Positions 8,460-16,791 are shown, numbered from the stretch's first letter. The stretch: DNA of 36,075 nt from Bradyrhizobium sp. Leo170 (GCF_004296405.1 NZ_PSRR01000050.1:1-36075), one strand, 5' to 3'. Numbers and translations: made by a program. Notes: generated by a model not told the origin, from the letters alone.

Positions 8460-11183
8460 ATGGCAAATGAGCATCGCGACCTTGAGAAGCGACCCTCGCC
8501 GGACGCGCTATTGGAAGCCGCCCGGCGAGAGAACGATGCTTCCGGGCGGCTGAAGATCTTCGTCGGCGCCGCCCCTGGCGTCGGCAAGACCTACGAGATG
8601 CTGCAGAGCGCGCATGCCAAGCTCAAGGGCGGCGCCGACGTCGTGGTAGGTCTCGTCGAGACCCACGGCCGGGCCGAGACCGAGGCGCTGCTGCAGGGGC
8701 TCGAGGTGATGCCGCGCAAGCGGATCACCTACAAGGACCAAGTGCTCGAGGAGATGGACCTGGATGCGCTGATCGCGCGCCGGCCGCAGCTTGCCATCGT
8801 CGACGAACTCGCCCACACCAACGCGCCCGGCAGCCGGCATCCGAAGCGCTATCTCGACGTCGAGGAACTGCTCTCCCACGGCATCGACGTCTACACCGCC
8901 GTCAACATCCAGCACATCGAAAGCCTCAACGACGTCATAGCCCAGATCACGCATGTGCGGGTGCGCGAGACGGTGCCCGACTCGATCTTCGACCGCGCCG
9001 ACGCGATCGAGCTGATCGATCTACCGCCCGACGACCTGATCCAGCGATTGAAGGAGGGCAAGGTCTATGTGCCCAAGCAGGCGGAGCGGGCGCTTCAGCA
9101 TTATTTCTCGCCCGGCAACCTGACCGCGCTGCGCGAACTGGCGCTGCGGCGCACGGCCGAGCGGGTCGATGAGCAATTGCTCAACCACATGCAGGCCAAT
9201 GCCATCGCCGGTCCCTGGGCCGCGGGCGAGCGCATATTGGTCTGCGTCAGCGAGGATCCGCGCGCCGCCGGCCTCGTGCGCTACGCCAAGCGGCTTGCTG
9301 ATCGCCTGCACGCGCCCTGGACCGCGATCAGCATCGAAACCCGGCGTAGCCTGCAGCTCTCTGACGAGCAGCGCGACCGGCTCGCCGATACGATGCGGCT
9401 TGCCGAATCGCTCGGCGGCGAGGCGCTGACGATTCCCGCCGTGCATCGGCATATCGCGGATGATCTGATCAATTTTGCGCAGTCCACCAACGTCACGCAT
9501 GTCGTGATCGGAAAATCGTCGCGTTCGCGCTGGTTCGAGATCCTGCGCGGCTCGGTGGTGCACGAGCTGGTACGGCGCTCCGGCAACATCAGCGTGCATG
9601 TCATCGCCGGCGAGGATCTGCCTGCCGGCCTAGAGAGAGGGCCGGCGGTGCAGACGGCGGCGCGGACCGAGCCGTTCAACCTCAGGCCTTACCTGCACTC
9701 GCTCCTGATCGTCGGCCTGGGGCTCGGCGCCGCCACGCTGGTTCATCCGCGCTTCGGCGTCGAGAACGTCGATCTGGTGTTCCTCACCGCGGTTGTCGTG
9801 GTGGCCGTGCGCTATGGCCTGTGGCCGTCATTGCTCGCGAGCGTCGTGGCTTCGCTGTGCTACAATTTCTTCTTCCTGCCGCCGGTCTACACCTTCACGA
9901 TCACCGACCCGACCAATATCGCGGCGTTCTTCTTCTTCATGCTGATCGCGCTATTGGTCTCCAATGTCGCCGCGCGGGTGCGGGTGCAGGCCGATACCGC
10001 GATCAGCCGCGTGCGCATGACCGAGTGGCTTTACGCCTTCAGCCGCAAGCTCGCGGGCACCGCGACGCTGGACGACGTGCTGTGGGCGACCGCCTATCAG
10101 ATCGCGCTGATGCTGAAGGTGCGCGTGGTGCTGCTGCTGCCGGAAGACGGGCTGCTTGTGGTGAAGGCCGGCTATCCGCCGGAAGACCAGCTCGACGACG
10201 CCGATCTCGCGGCCGCGAACTGGGCCTGGTCCAACGATCGGCCGGCCGGTCGCGGCTCGGACACGCTGCCTGGTGCCAAGCGCCTGTTCCTGCCGATGCG
10301 GACCGGCCGCGGACTGATCGGTGCCATCGGCATCGACAATGACAAGACCGGTCCGCTGCTGACGCCGGACCAGCGGCGGCTCCTGGATGCGCTGGTCGAC
10401 CAGGGCGCGCTCGCGATCGAGCGCGTGCTGCTGGTCGAGGACATGGACAAGGTCAAGCGAACGGTTGAATCCGAACGCCTGCGCTCGGCGCTCCTGACGT
10501 CGATCTCGCATGATCTGAAGACCCCGCTGGCTTCCGTGCTCGGCGCCGCCTCGACCATGCGCGATCTCGGCGGCAACCTCACGGATGCGCAGAAGCACGA
10601 TCTGATCGCGACCGTGATCGACGAGTCCGAACGGCTGAACCGCTTCATCGCCAATCTGCTCGACATGACCAAGCTCGAATCGGGCGCCATCGTGCCGAAC
10701 ACGGCGCGGCATGATGTCGGCGAAATCGTCGGCAGCGCGCTGCGCCGCGCCGGCAAGATCCTGGTGCGGCACAAGGTTTCGCTCGATCTCGCCGCCGATC
10801 TGCCGATGCTGGAGCTCGACGCGGTGCTGTTCGAGCAGGTGCTGTTCAACCTGCTCGACAACGCGGCGAAATACGCCCCTGCCGACACCACGATCTCGAT
10901 CCGCGGCTGGCAGGATCGGGATGCGATCGTGCTGCAGGTCATGGACGAGGGCAGCGGCATTCCGCCGGCCGAGCTCGAAAGCATCTTCGACAAGTTCTAC
11001 CGCGTGCAAAAGGGCGATCATGTCCGCCCCGGCACTGGCCTCGGTCTTGCGATCTCCCGCGGATTCGTCGAAGCCATGCATGGCACGATCTCGGCCGCCA
11101 ACCGCACCGACCGGAGCGGCGCCGTGTTGACAATCCGGCTGCCGATCCCGGCGGCTACCGCTGTGCTGGATACCGCCGCATGA
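8460..11183 (+). CDS. kdpD: KdpD, osmosensitive K+-channel sensor histidine kinase
   Basis: A full-length (907 aa) membrane sensor kinase that phosphorylates KdpE. The cytoplasmic KdpD domain has a Walker-A-like GAAPGVGKT at residues 36-44 and VDELAHTNAPGSRHPKR further on. A Usp-like domain follows (about 245-380), then four closely spaced membrane helices (about 405-510), a GAF-like region (about 525-660), the dimerisation domain with SISHDLKTPLASVL (His684), and an ATPase domain with NLLDNAAKYAP, DEGSGIP and GTGLGLAIS. There is no clear Shine-Dalgarno sequence; an imperfect inverted repeat (TAGGCCGAA at 8425-8433, TTTGGCCTA at 8452-8460) abuts the ATG. Its end overlaps kdpE by four bases. 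Confidence 0.96.
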   Translation: MANEHRDLEKRPSPDALLEAARRENDASGRLKIFVGAAPGVGKTYEMLQSAHAKLKGGADVVVGLVETHGRAETEALLQGLEVMPRKRITYKDQVLEEMDLDALIARRPQLAIVDELAHTNAPGSRHPKRYLDVEELLSHGIDVYTAVNIQHIESLNDVIAQITHVRVRETVPDSIFDRADAIELIDLPPDDLIQRLKEGKVYVPKQAERALQHYFSPGNLTALRELALRRTAERVDEQLLNHMQANAIAGPWAAGERILVCVSEDPRAAGLVRYAKRLADRLHAPWTAISIETRRSLQLSDEQRDRLADTMRLAESLGGEALTIPAVHRHIADDLINFAQSTNVTHVVIGKSSRSRWFEILRGSVVHELVRRSGNISVHVIAGEDLPAGLERGPAVQTAARTEPFNLRPYLHSLLIVGLGLGAATLVHPRFGVENVDLVFLTAVVVVAVRYGLWPSLLASVVASLCYNFFFLPPVYTFTITDPTNIAAFFFFMLIALLVSNVAARVRVQADTAISRVRMTEWLYAFSRKLAGTATLDDVLWATAYQIALMLKVRVVLLLPEDGLLVVKAGYPPEDQLDDADLAAANWAWSNDRPAGRGSDTLPGAKRLFLPMRTGRGLIGAIGIDNDKTGPLLTPDQRRLLDALVDQGALAIERVLLVEDMDKVKRTVESERLRSALLTSISHDLKTPLASVLGAASTMRDLGGNLTDAQKHDLIATVIDESERLNRFIANLLDMTKLESGAIVPNTARHDVGEIVGSALRRAGKILVRHKVSLDLAADLPMLELDAVLFEQVLFNLLDNAAKYAPADTTISIRGWQDRDAIVLQVMDEGSGIPPAELESIFDKFYRVQKGDHVRPGTGLGLAISRGFVEAMHGTISAANRTDRSGAVLTIRLPIPAATAVLDTAA

Positions 11184-11869
11184 ATGCAACACCGATCAAG
11201 GTCCTGGTCATCGATGACGAGCCGCCGATCCGAAAATTGCTGCGCATGGGGCTGAACACGCAGGGCTACGAGATTCTCGAAGCCTCCAATGGCAAAGCCG
11301 GGCTGGAGATGCTCGCCCAGGGGCCGGCGCTGATCATCCTCGATCTCGGCCTGCCTGATATCCAGGGCCATGACCTCCTGCGCATGATCCGCGCGCGCAA
11401 CGAAAGCGTGCCGATCGTGGTGCTGTCGAGCCGCGGCGACGAGGCGGGCAAGGTGCAAGCGCTCGACCTCGGCGCCGACGACTATCTGACCAAACCGTTC
11501 GGGATGGATGAGCTGCTGGCACGCTTGCGCGCGGCGCTGCGCCATCAATTGCAGGTGCAGGGTGAGCGGCCGGTGTTTCGCACCGGCGATCTCTCGGTCG
11601 ACCTCGTGCGCCGTATCGTCAAGGTCGGCGATCGCGAAGTGAAGCTGTCGCCGAAGGAGTATGACCTGCTCCGTGTGCTGGTGCAGCACGCCGGCAAGGT
11701 GCTGACGCATCGTTTCCTGTTGAAGGAATTGTGGGACGAACTCACCGACGCGCAATATCTTCGCGTCTATGTCCGTCAGCTTCGCCAGAAGATCGAAGCC
11801 GACCCCGAGCGTCCGCAATTCGTGCTGACGGAAACTGGTATCGGTTATCGCTTGCGCGCGGCGGACTGA
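11180..11869 (+). CDS. kdpE: KdpE, OmpR-family response regulator of kdp
   Basis: A 229-residue response regulator. The receiver domain has the acidic pair D12-D13, the phospho-acceptor Asp55 (ILDLGLPD), the switch Ser/Thr region (VVLSSRG) and the conserved Lys (YLTKPFG). The C-terminal winged-helix DNA-binding domain (about residues 130-226) includes LSPKEYDLLRVLVQHAGKV and YVRQLRQKIE. The start overlaps kdpD through ATGA, typical of translational coupling. Its likely targets in the window are the three 11-bp-spaced TATAAG-type repeats at 2340, 3218 and 3405. No terminator is evident before the next gene. Confidence 0.96.
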   Translation: MNATPIKVLVIDDEPPIRKLLRMGLNTQGYEILEASNGKAGLEMLAQGPALIILDLGLPDIQGHDLLRMIRARNESVPIVVLSSRGDEAGKVQALDLGADDYLTKPFGMDELLARLRAALRHQLQVQGERPVFRTGDLSVDLVRRIVKVGDREVKLSPKEYDLLRVLVQHAGKVLTHRFLLKELWDELTDAQYLRVYVRQLRQKIEADPERPQFVLTETGIGYRLRAAD

Positions 11870-11911
11870 AGCGGGTTGCAGAGGCGGAACTTTCTCGGGA
11901 TGAGGAAATTA

Positions 11912-11931
11912 ATCTCCCTCAATCGGGAGAT
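11912..11931 (+). promoter_or_regulatory. Hairpin that covers the ribosome binding site of the DUF6496 gene
   Basis: A perfect 7-bp stem ATCTCCC (11912-11918) / GGGAGAT (11925-11931) with a 6-nt loop. The 3' arm contains the Shine-Dalgarno sequence GGGAG, eight bases before the ATG at 11938. Folding would hide the ribosome binding site, so translation may be controlled by temperature, a small RNA or a protein. The structure is seen; the regulatory role is inferred. Confidence 0.45.
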
Positions 11932-11937
11932 ACGCCA

Positions 11938-12189
11938 ATGGCACGAAAATATTCCAGGAAAGCATCCGGCGACGTCAGGCGCGCGATGAAGAAGCGCAAG
12001 GCCGGCACGTTGAAGAGCGGCCGGTCGGGCCGCAAGGTCAAGAGCCGCAAACAGGCGATCGCGATCGGACTTTCGGAAGCACGCGCCAAAGGCAGGAAAG
12101 TCCCGAAGAAGGCGTCAAAGAAGAAAACTTCCAAGAAGAAAACGACGAAGAAGCGGAAGGCCGCAAAGAAGCGGAAGGCGAAGCGATAG
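11938..12189 (+). CDS. DUF6496 lysine-rich small basic protein (83 aa)
   Basis: An 83-residue, very basic protein. The N-terminal half (MARKYSRKASGDVRRAMKKR, GTLKSGRSGRKVKSRKQAIA, IGLSEARAKGRKVPKK) matches the DUF6496 pattern, and the C-terminal third is a histone-H1-like Lys/Ala/Thr repeat. The start is the ATG at 11938 with GGGAG upstream; the frame is open further back into kdpE, but that part is a shadow. A nucleic-acid-binding or nucleoid-associated role is plausible from composition only. It lies between kdpE and the NHEJ genes; the spacer from kdpE is 68 bp and carries the hairpin described above. Confidence 0.85.
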   Translation: MARKYSRKASGDVRRAMKKRKAGTLKSGRSGRKVKSRKQAIAIGLSEARAKGRKVPKKASKKKTSKKKTTKKRKAAKKRKAKR

Positions 12190-12201
12190 TTTTACGCTCC
12201 G

Positions 12202-12285
12202 CCGTCATTGCGAGCGAAGCGAAGCAATCCATTGCCGCCGCGAGTCGGGTGGGAGTGGATTGCTTCGCTTCGCTCGCAATGACGG
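12202..12285. repeat. Palindromic intergenic repeat, copy 2
   Basis: An 84-bp, almost perfect inverted repeat: CCGTCATTGCGAGCGAAGCG at one end and its complement CGCTTCGCTCGCAATGACGG at the other, with inner arms GAAGCAATCCA/TGGATTGCTTC. It lies between the convergent DUF6496 and ku genes and could act as a bidirectional transcription terminator. It is the same family as 7672-7793 and 16030-16115. Confidence 0.88.
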
Positions 12286-12320
12286 TGGTGACGATTATTT
12301 CGCCTTCATGGCGATTGCCG

Positions 12321-13205
12321 TTACCCCGCCTTGCGTGCGCGTGCCGTCGAGCGATGGGCTTTCCGCGGCGCGCGGCGGTGCGATGCCTGGCGGCGGGAGG
12401 TGGAATGGCCGCGTTTCTTGGCCGCCGAGCGGCCCTTCAGACTCTGCTTCAGCGCATCCATCAGGTTGACGACGTTGCTCGGCCGCTCCTCGGGCTCCGC
12501 AGCCTCGATCGGCTTGCCGGCCGCCTTGCGCCGCACCAGCGCCTTCAGCGCGTCCTCATAGTCGTCCTTGAATTTCGAAGGGTCGAAATGGGCGGCCTTG
12601 CTGTCGAGGATGTGGCCGGCCAGCTCGACCATGTCCTTGGTGATCTTCGGCGTCTTGATCTCGTCGAAATAATCATCCTCGTCGCGCAGCTCGTAAGGGT
12701 AACGCAAGGTGGTGCCGAGCAGGCCCTTGCCGAGCGGCTCGATCGCCATGACGTGCTCGCGGTTGGTCAGCACAATGCGCGCCAGCGCCACGCGCTCCTG
12801 GTCCTTCATCGCGTCGCGGATCACAGCGAAAGCGTCGACGCCAGCCTTGCCGTCGGGCGCGATGTAATAAGGATGGTTGAGATAGCGCTTGTCGATCTCG
12901 TCCCTGGGCACGAAGCTTTCGATATCAATGGTATGGTTGCTCTCGATCTGGACGGACTCGAGCTCCTCCGGTTCGATCTCGACATATTTCCCTTTTCGGA
13001 GCTCATAGCCGCGCGCCTTCTGGTCGGCTTCGACGACGTCGCCGGTCTCGGCATCTACCATCTGCTGCTTCAAACGGTTGCCGGTCTCCTTGTTGATCAT
13101 GTGGAAGCGGGTTTTCGCAACCGAGGTCGAGGCCGGATACAGCAGCACCGGGCACGCCACCAGCGAGAGCTTCAAGGTGCCTTTCCAATAGGCGCGAGGA
13201 GCCAT
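12321..13205 (-). CDS. ku: Ku, end-binding protein of bacterial non-homologous end joining
   Basis: A 294-residue homodimeric Ku that encircles double-strand DNA ends and recruits LigD. The start MAPRAYWKGTLKLSLVACPV is the classic bacterial Ku opening; further family motifs are FHMINKETGNRLKQQMVD, ALARIVLTNREHVMAIEP and LRYPYELRDEDDYFD. The C-terminal tail from about residue 255 is rich in Lys/Arg/Ser/Ala and low in complexity, as in rhizobial Ku proteins where it aids DNA binding. It is divergently transcribed from ligD across a 109-bp spacer with a palindromic EcfG-like promoter pair. Intact and typical in length. Confidence 0.96.
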   Translation of the reverse strand: MAPRAYWKGTLKLSLVACPVLLYPASTSVAKTRFHMINKETGNRLKQQMVDAETGDVVEADQKARGYELRKGKYVEIEPEELESVQIESNHTIDIESFVPRDEIDKRYLNHPYYIAPDGKAGVDAFAVIRDAMKDQERVALARIVLTNREHVMAIEPLGKGLLGTTLRYPYELRDEDDYFDEIKTPKITKDMVELAGHILDSKAAHFDPSKFKDDYEDALKALVRRKAAGKPIEAAEPEERPSNVVNLMDALKQSLKGRSAAKKRGHSTSRRQASHRRAPRKAHRSTARARKAG

Positions 13206-13232
13206 TACATTCTCCAGATATTGCAGAGTATG

Positions 13233-13257
13233 GGAACTTCAACCGATGCGAGGGGTT
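13233..13257 (+). promoter_or_regulatory. EcfG-like promoter for ligD
   Basis: On the plus strand, GGAAC (13233-13237) is followed after 16 bases by GGTT (13254-13257), one mismatch from the EcfG consensus and 57 bp upstream of the ligD GTG. Together with the ku promoter it forms a nested palindrome: GGAAC-N3-AACC on the left and GGTT-N3-GTTCC on the right. Either sigma factor EcfG reads both strands, or the palindrome is an operator. Confidence 0.55.
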
Positions 13258-13265
13258 TTGGTTCC
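13241..13265 (-). promoter_or_regulatory. EcfG-like promoter for ku
   Basis: On the minus strand, GGAAC (13265-13261) is followed after 16 bases by GGTT (13244-13241), against the alphaproteobacterial EcfG consensus GGAAC-N16/17-CGTT. This is one mismatch in the -10. It ends 36 bp upstream of the ku ATG and overlaps the opposite promoter for ligD. Confidence 0.55.
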
Positions 13266-13314
13266 TGGTATATACCGTCGCGTAAGGCGGCGGCCATTTG
13301 CGTGAGGTGCACCC

Positions 13315-15987
13315 GTGCTGCAGAGAAACCTGTCCACCTACCGCAAGAAGCGCGACTTCTCCAAGACCGAGGAGCCCTCCGGCGAGGTCAAGGTCGCGCC
13401 GTCCAAACACCGGCGCTTCGTGATCCAGAAGCATGACGCCACGCGGCTGCATTACGACCTCCGTCTCGAAATGGACGGGGTCTTCAAGTCATGGGCGGTG
13501 ACCAAGGGGCCCTCGCTCGATCCGCACGACAAGCGGCTTGCGGTCGAAGTCGAGGACCATCCGCTCGATTACGGCGATTTCGAAGGCACCATTCCGGAAG
13601 GCCAGTATGGCGGCGGCACCGTGATGCTGTGGGATCGCGGTTATTGGGAATCGGACGATCCCGACGCCGGGTTCAAGAAGGGCGACCTGAAGTTCACCCT
13701 GGACGGCGGCAAGCTGCATGGAAGCTGGGTGCTGGTGCGGATGCGCGGCGATCGCTTCGGCGGCAAGCGCACCAATTGGCTTCTGATCAAGCACCGCGAC
13801 GAATACGCCAGCGAGGACGGAGAAAGCATCCTCGATGAGGACCGTTCGGTCGCTTCAGGCCGCACGATGGAGCAGATCGCGGCCGGCAAGGGCAGGGCGC
13901 CGAAGCCGTTCATGCTGGCAAAGAATGGCCGCGCGAGGGCGAAGGCCGATGCCGTCTGGCAATCCAACCGGGAGGAGACCAGTGCGGCGCGTCCGAGGAC
14001 GAAAGCGCCGGCGCCCAAAACGCTGGTATCCAAATCGCGCGCTTCCGCCAAAGCCAAGAAGATCGAGGCGAAGAAGGTCGAGGCGATGCCGGACTTCGTT
14101 GCGCCAGAGCTCTGCACGCCTGTCGACCGTCCGCCCGGCGGTGCGGGCTGGTGTCACGAGATCAAGTTCGATGGCTACCGCGTGCAATTGCGCGTCGAAG
14201 ACGGCGAGGCCACGCTCAAGACCCGCAAGGGCCTCGACTGGACCGACAAGTTCGATGCGATCGCGAAAGAGGGCGGCAAGCTGCCGGATATGATTGTTGA
14301 CGGCGAGATCGTCGCGCTGGACAAGGACGGCACACCGGATTTCTCGACGCTGCAGGCGGCGATCTCGGACGGCAAGACCGACGATCTGATCTTCTATGCC
14401 TTCGACCTGCTTTTCGCCGAGAATGAGGATCTGCGTGCGCTGCCGCTCGCCGAGCGTAAGGCGCGGCTGAAGCGGCTTCTGGAAGCACGAAAAGGCAAGG
14501 GCAAGCTGATCCACTATGTCGAGCATTTCGAGAGCAGCGGAGATGCGGTGCTGCAGTCGGCCTGCAAATTGGCGCTGGAGGGCATCGTCTCCAAGAAGCT
14601 GGATGCGCCCTATCGCTCCGGCCGTTCCGAGCTGTGGACCAAGGCGAAATGCCGTGCCGGTCACGAAGTCGTGCTGGGCGGCTGGAAGACCACCAGCGGA
14701 AAATTCCGCTCGCTGATGGCCGGCGTCTATCGCGGCGATCATCTCGCCTTTGTCGGCATTGTCGGCACCGGCTTCGGCCAGGACAAGGTCCGCCGGCTGC
14801 TGCCGGTGCTGAAGGCGCACGAATCCAGCGAGAGCCCGTTCGGCGGCGAGAATGCGCCGCGCAAGACCCGCGATATTCACTGGCTGAAGCCCGACCTCGT
14901 TGCCGAGATCGAATTCGCCGGCTGGACCGAGGGCGGCAATATCCGGCAGGCCGCGTTCAAGGGACTGCGCCAGGACAAGCCGGCCAAGGAGGTGGAGGCC
15001 GAAGAGCCGGCCAAGACCGAGATTGCCGAACCGAAGCCGGGCAGGGTTGCGGCGAAAGCTGCGAAATCGGCGGCGGATAAATCCTCTGTCGTCATGGGCG
15101 TCGTGATCTCGAAGCCCGACAAGGAGCTGTGGCCCGACGCCTTCGACGGCGAGGCCGTCACCAAGCTCGATCTCGCGCGCTATTACGAGACGGTCGGCGA
15201 ATGGATGATCGCCCATCTCAAGGGCCGGCCGTGCTCGATCGTGCGCGCGCCCGACGGCATCAACGGCGAAAAGTTCTTCCAGCGCCATGCGATGCAGGGC
15301 ATGTCGAACCTGCTGGAGCTCGCAAAGGTCTCCGGTGATCGCAAGCCCTATGTGCAGATCGATCGCGTCGAGGGATTGGCGGCGGTTGCGCAGATCGGCG
15401 GCCTCGAACTGCATCCCTGGAATTGTGCGCCCGATATCTACGACACGCCGGGACGGCTGGTGTTCGACCTCGATCCCGCGCCGAACGTCGAATTTTCTGA
15501 TGTCATCGAGGCCGCCAAGGACATGCGCCAGCGGCTGGCGGCGGTCGGGCTCAAGAGCTTCTGCAAGACCACCGGCGGCAAGGGCCTGCATGTCGTGGCG
15601 CCGTTGCTGTATGGCGCGAAGGACCGCGTGACCTGGAAAGAAGCCAAAGCGTTCGCGCAGGCGATCTGCCAGTGGATGGCCAATGACGATCCCGAGCAAT
15701 ATCTGCTCAACATGTCGAAGAAGCTGCGCAAGGGAAAGATCTTCCTCGACTATCTGCGCAACGACCGGATGTCGACCGCGGTGGCCGCGCTGTCGCCACG
15801 CGCACGTGAGGGCGCCACCGTCTCGATGCCGCTGACCTGGGCGCAGGTGCGCGGCGATCTCGATCCGAAGAAATACACGGTGCGCACGGTGCCGTCGCTG
15901 CTCACCAGGAGCAAGGCCTGGGATGGCTATGACGATGCCGCCACGTCGATCAAGGCGGCGATGAAGAAGCTGGCGGCGAAGAAGTAG
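13315..15987 (+). CDS. ligD: LigD, multifunctional ATP-dependent DNA ligase of NHEJ
   Basis: A full three-domain LigD, 890 residues, starting with GTG at 13315. Order: 3'-phosphoesterase domain (about 25-155) with the metal/active-site residues His40, His46, Asp48, Arg50 ([13 protein letters not shown]) and His82 ([12 protein letters not shown]); a Lys/Ala-rich linker; ATP-dependent ligase domain with the adenylated Lys284 (EIKFDGYRV), DGEIVAL and the OB-fold; a second linker; and the primase-polymerase domain (about 605-885) with FDLDPA as the metal-binding Asp pair and [14 protein letters not shown]. The PE-ligase-polymerase order matches Pseudomonas and rhizobial LigD. It works with Ku, encoded divergently. 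The stop codon lies in the stem of a strong inverted repeat. Confidence 0.96.
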   Translation: MLQRNLSTYRKKRDFSKTEEPSGEVKVAPSKHRRFVIQKHDATRLHYDLRLEMDGVFKSWAVTKGPSLDPHDKRLAVEVEDHPLDYGDFEGTIPEGQYGGGTVMLWDRGYWESDDPDAGFKKGDLKFTLDGGKLHGSWVLVRMRGDRFGGKRTNWLLIKHRDEYASEDGESILDEDRSVASGRTMEQIAAGKGRAPKPFMLAKNGRARAKADAVWQSNREETSAARPRTKAPAPKTLVSKSRASAKAKKIEAKKVEAMPDFVAPELCTPVDRPPGGAGWCHEIKFDGYRVQLRVEDGEATLKTRKGLDWTDKFDAIAKEGGKLPDMIVDGEIVALDKDGTPDFSTLQAAISDGKTDDLIFYAFDLLFAENEDLRALPLAERKARLKRLLEARKGKGKLIHYVEHFESSGDAVLQSACKLALEGIVSKKLDAPYRSGRSELWTKAKCRAGHEVVLGGWKTTSGKFRSLMAGVYRGDHLAFVGIVGTGFGQDKVRRLLPVLKAHESSESPFGGENAPRKTRDIHWLKPDLVAEIEFAGWTEGGNIRQAAFKGLRQDKPAKEVEAEEPAKTEIAEPKPGRVAAKAAKSAADKSSVVMGVVISKPDKELWPDAFDGEAVTKLDLARYYETVGEWMIAHLKGRPCSIVRAPDGINGEKFFQRHAMQGMSNLLELAKVSGDRKPYVQIDRVEGLAAVAQIGGLELHPWNCAPDIYDTPGRLVFDLDPAPNVEFSDVIEAAKDMRQRLAAVGLKSFCKTTGGKGLHVVAPLLYGAKDRVTWKEAKAFAQAICQWMANDDPEQYLLNMSKKLRKGKIFLDYLRNDRMSTAVAALSPRAREGATVSMPLTWAQVRGDLDPKKYTVRTVPSLLTRSKAWDGYDDAATSIKAAMKKLAAKK

Positions 15988-16017
15988 GGTGGGCAAAGCG
16001 AAGCGTGCCCACCCTAC
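15984..16017 (+). terminator. Inverted repeat overlapping the ligD stop codon
   Basis: A perfect 12-bp stem GTAGGGTGGGCA (15984-15995) / TGCCCACCCTAC (16006-16017) with a 10-nt loop. The ligD TAG is within the left arm. There is no T-run, so it is either a repeat element (this GTAGGGTGGGCA palindrome type is widespread in rhizobia) or a terminator/3'-end stabiliser. Confidence 0.6.
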
Positions 16018-16029
16018 GATTCTACGAGT

Positions 16030-16115
16030 CGTCATTGCGAGGAGCGAAGCGACGAAGCAATCCATCGCTCCACGTGCGGAGAGATGGATTGCTTCGCTTA
16101 CGCTCGCAATGACGG
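16030..16115. repeat. Palindromic intergenic repeat, copy 3
   Basis: An 86-bp element with ends CGTCATTGCGAGGAGCGAAG and CTTACGCTCGCAATGACGG and inner arms GAAGCAATCCATC/GATGGATTGCTTC. Same family as the copies at 7672 and 12202. It lies between the ligD 3' end and the convergent DUF3309 gene. Confidence 0.87.
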
Positions 16116-16143
16116 GAAACGAATCAGCGGATTCGTGTGTGCC

Positions 16144-16308
16144 TCAGATCCTCCCGAGCAATAGCAGGATCAACAGGATGACGATCACGAGTCCAAGCCC
16201 GCCGCCGCCGTAGTAGCCGGTGCCGTAGAACGGTCCGCCGCCGACGCCGCTGAAGCCGCCCAGCAAGAGGATGATCAGAATGATGAGTATGATCGTTCCA
16301 AGTGACAT
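16144..16308 (-). CDS. DUF3309 family small membrane protein (54 aa)
   Basis: A 54-residue peptide: MSLGTIILIILIILLLGGFS at the N-terminus, a Gly/Tyr-rich middle (YGTGYYGGGGLGL) and a second hydrophobic run ending LLILLLLGRI. This two-helix layout with a Gly-rich turn and LLGRI end is the DUF3309 pattern. The ATG at 16308 is preceded by GAGGAGAG. A consensus EcfG promoter (16366-16390) lies about 58 bp upstream, so expression under general stress is likely. Molecular function of the family is unknown. Confidence 0.85.
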   Translation of the reverse strand: MSLGTIILIILIILLLGGFSGVGGGPFYGTGYYGGGGLGLVIVILLILLLLGRI

Positions 16309-16365
16309 ATAAGTCTCTCCTCAGCCCGGAGGGCTTGGTTGCTGCGTTCTGCCCTTCTTGAGGAA

Positions 16366-16390
16366 AACGAACCTAAATCATGAAGGTTCC
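16366..16390 (-). promoter_or_regulatory. EcfG-type promoter for the DUF3309 gene
   Basis: On the minus strand, GGAAC (16390-16386) and CGTT (16369-16366, followed by TT) are separated by exactly 16 bases. This is a perfect match to the GGAAC-N16-CGTT consensus of the alphaproteobacterial general stress sigma factor, and well placed relative to the downstream ATG at 16308. Confidence 0.7.
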
Positions 16391-16469
16391 GGCTTTTGCG
16401 CTGCACGTATCGGCCTTCTGTTCGGCGGAGGTGGCACTACATGCAGTTGATCATGGGAGGATTTTTGCA

Positions 16470-16781
16470 ATGTCTGCTCCATTGGTCGTTTCGATTCCGC
16501 ATAGCCTTGGCCGCGAGGAAGCGATGCGTCGCTTGAAGACGGGACTCTCCCGCGCCGCGAACAGCGTGCCGGTGCTCAAGGTCGACGAGGAGCGCTGGGA
16601 GGACAATCGGATGATCTTTCGCGTGCGTGCGCTCGGGCAGGCCGCGACCGGCCATGTCGATGTCAACGAAGATAATGTCAATGTGGAAGTGACTTTGCCC
16701 TGGCTGCTGCAGCGCTTTGCCGAAGTCGCGCAAACCGCGATCCGCAATCGCGGCCGCCTGCTGCTGACGAAACGCAATTGA
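16470..16781 (+). CDS. Polyhydroxyalkanoic-acid-system family protein (103 aa)
   Basis: A small protein beginning MSAPLVVSIPHSLGREEAMR, which resembles the PHA-granule-region family (VxIPHxLGxEEAxRRL). It has an ATG at 16470 with GGGAGG ten bases upstream; the open extension back to 16380 is not supported. The rest (FRVRALGQAATGHVDVNEDN, VEVTLPWLLQRFAE) suits a small alpha/beta fold with an amphipathic helix. The family is linked to polyhydroxyalkanoate metabolism by gene neighbourhood in other bacteria; no pha gene is present here. It is convergent with treY, with only 10 bp between the stops. Confidence 0.75.
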   Translation: MSAPLVVSIPHSLGREEAMRRLKTGLSRAANSVPVLKVDEERWEDNRMIFRVRALGQAATGHVDVNEDNVNVEVTLPWLLQRFAEVAQTAIRNRGRLLLTKRN

Positions 16782-16791
16782 TGCGTTCAGT

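Noticed and set aside
11886..11910. GGAAC-N16-AATT before the DUF6496 gene as an EcfG promoter.
   Set aside because: Only TT of the -10 matches and the element overlaps the leader; too weak to annotate.
13855..16065. A 736-codon open frame antisense to ligD, and similar long frames antisense to kdpA (3719-5497) and glgX/glgB (22812-24584).
   Set aside because: These translate to Arg/His/Asp-rich low-complexity sequence, an expected by-product of high-GC codon use opposite real genes.
7672..16115. CRISPR array from the repeated palindromes.
   Set aside because: The copies are kilobases apart, differ in length, are palindromic throughout and have no spacer-repeat periodicity or cas genes.
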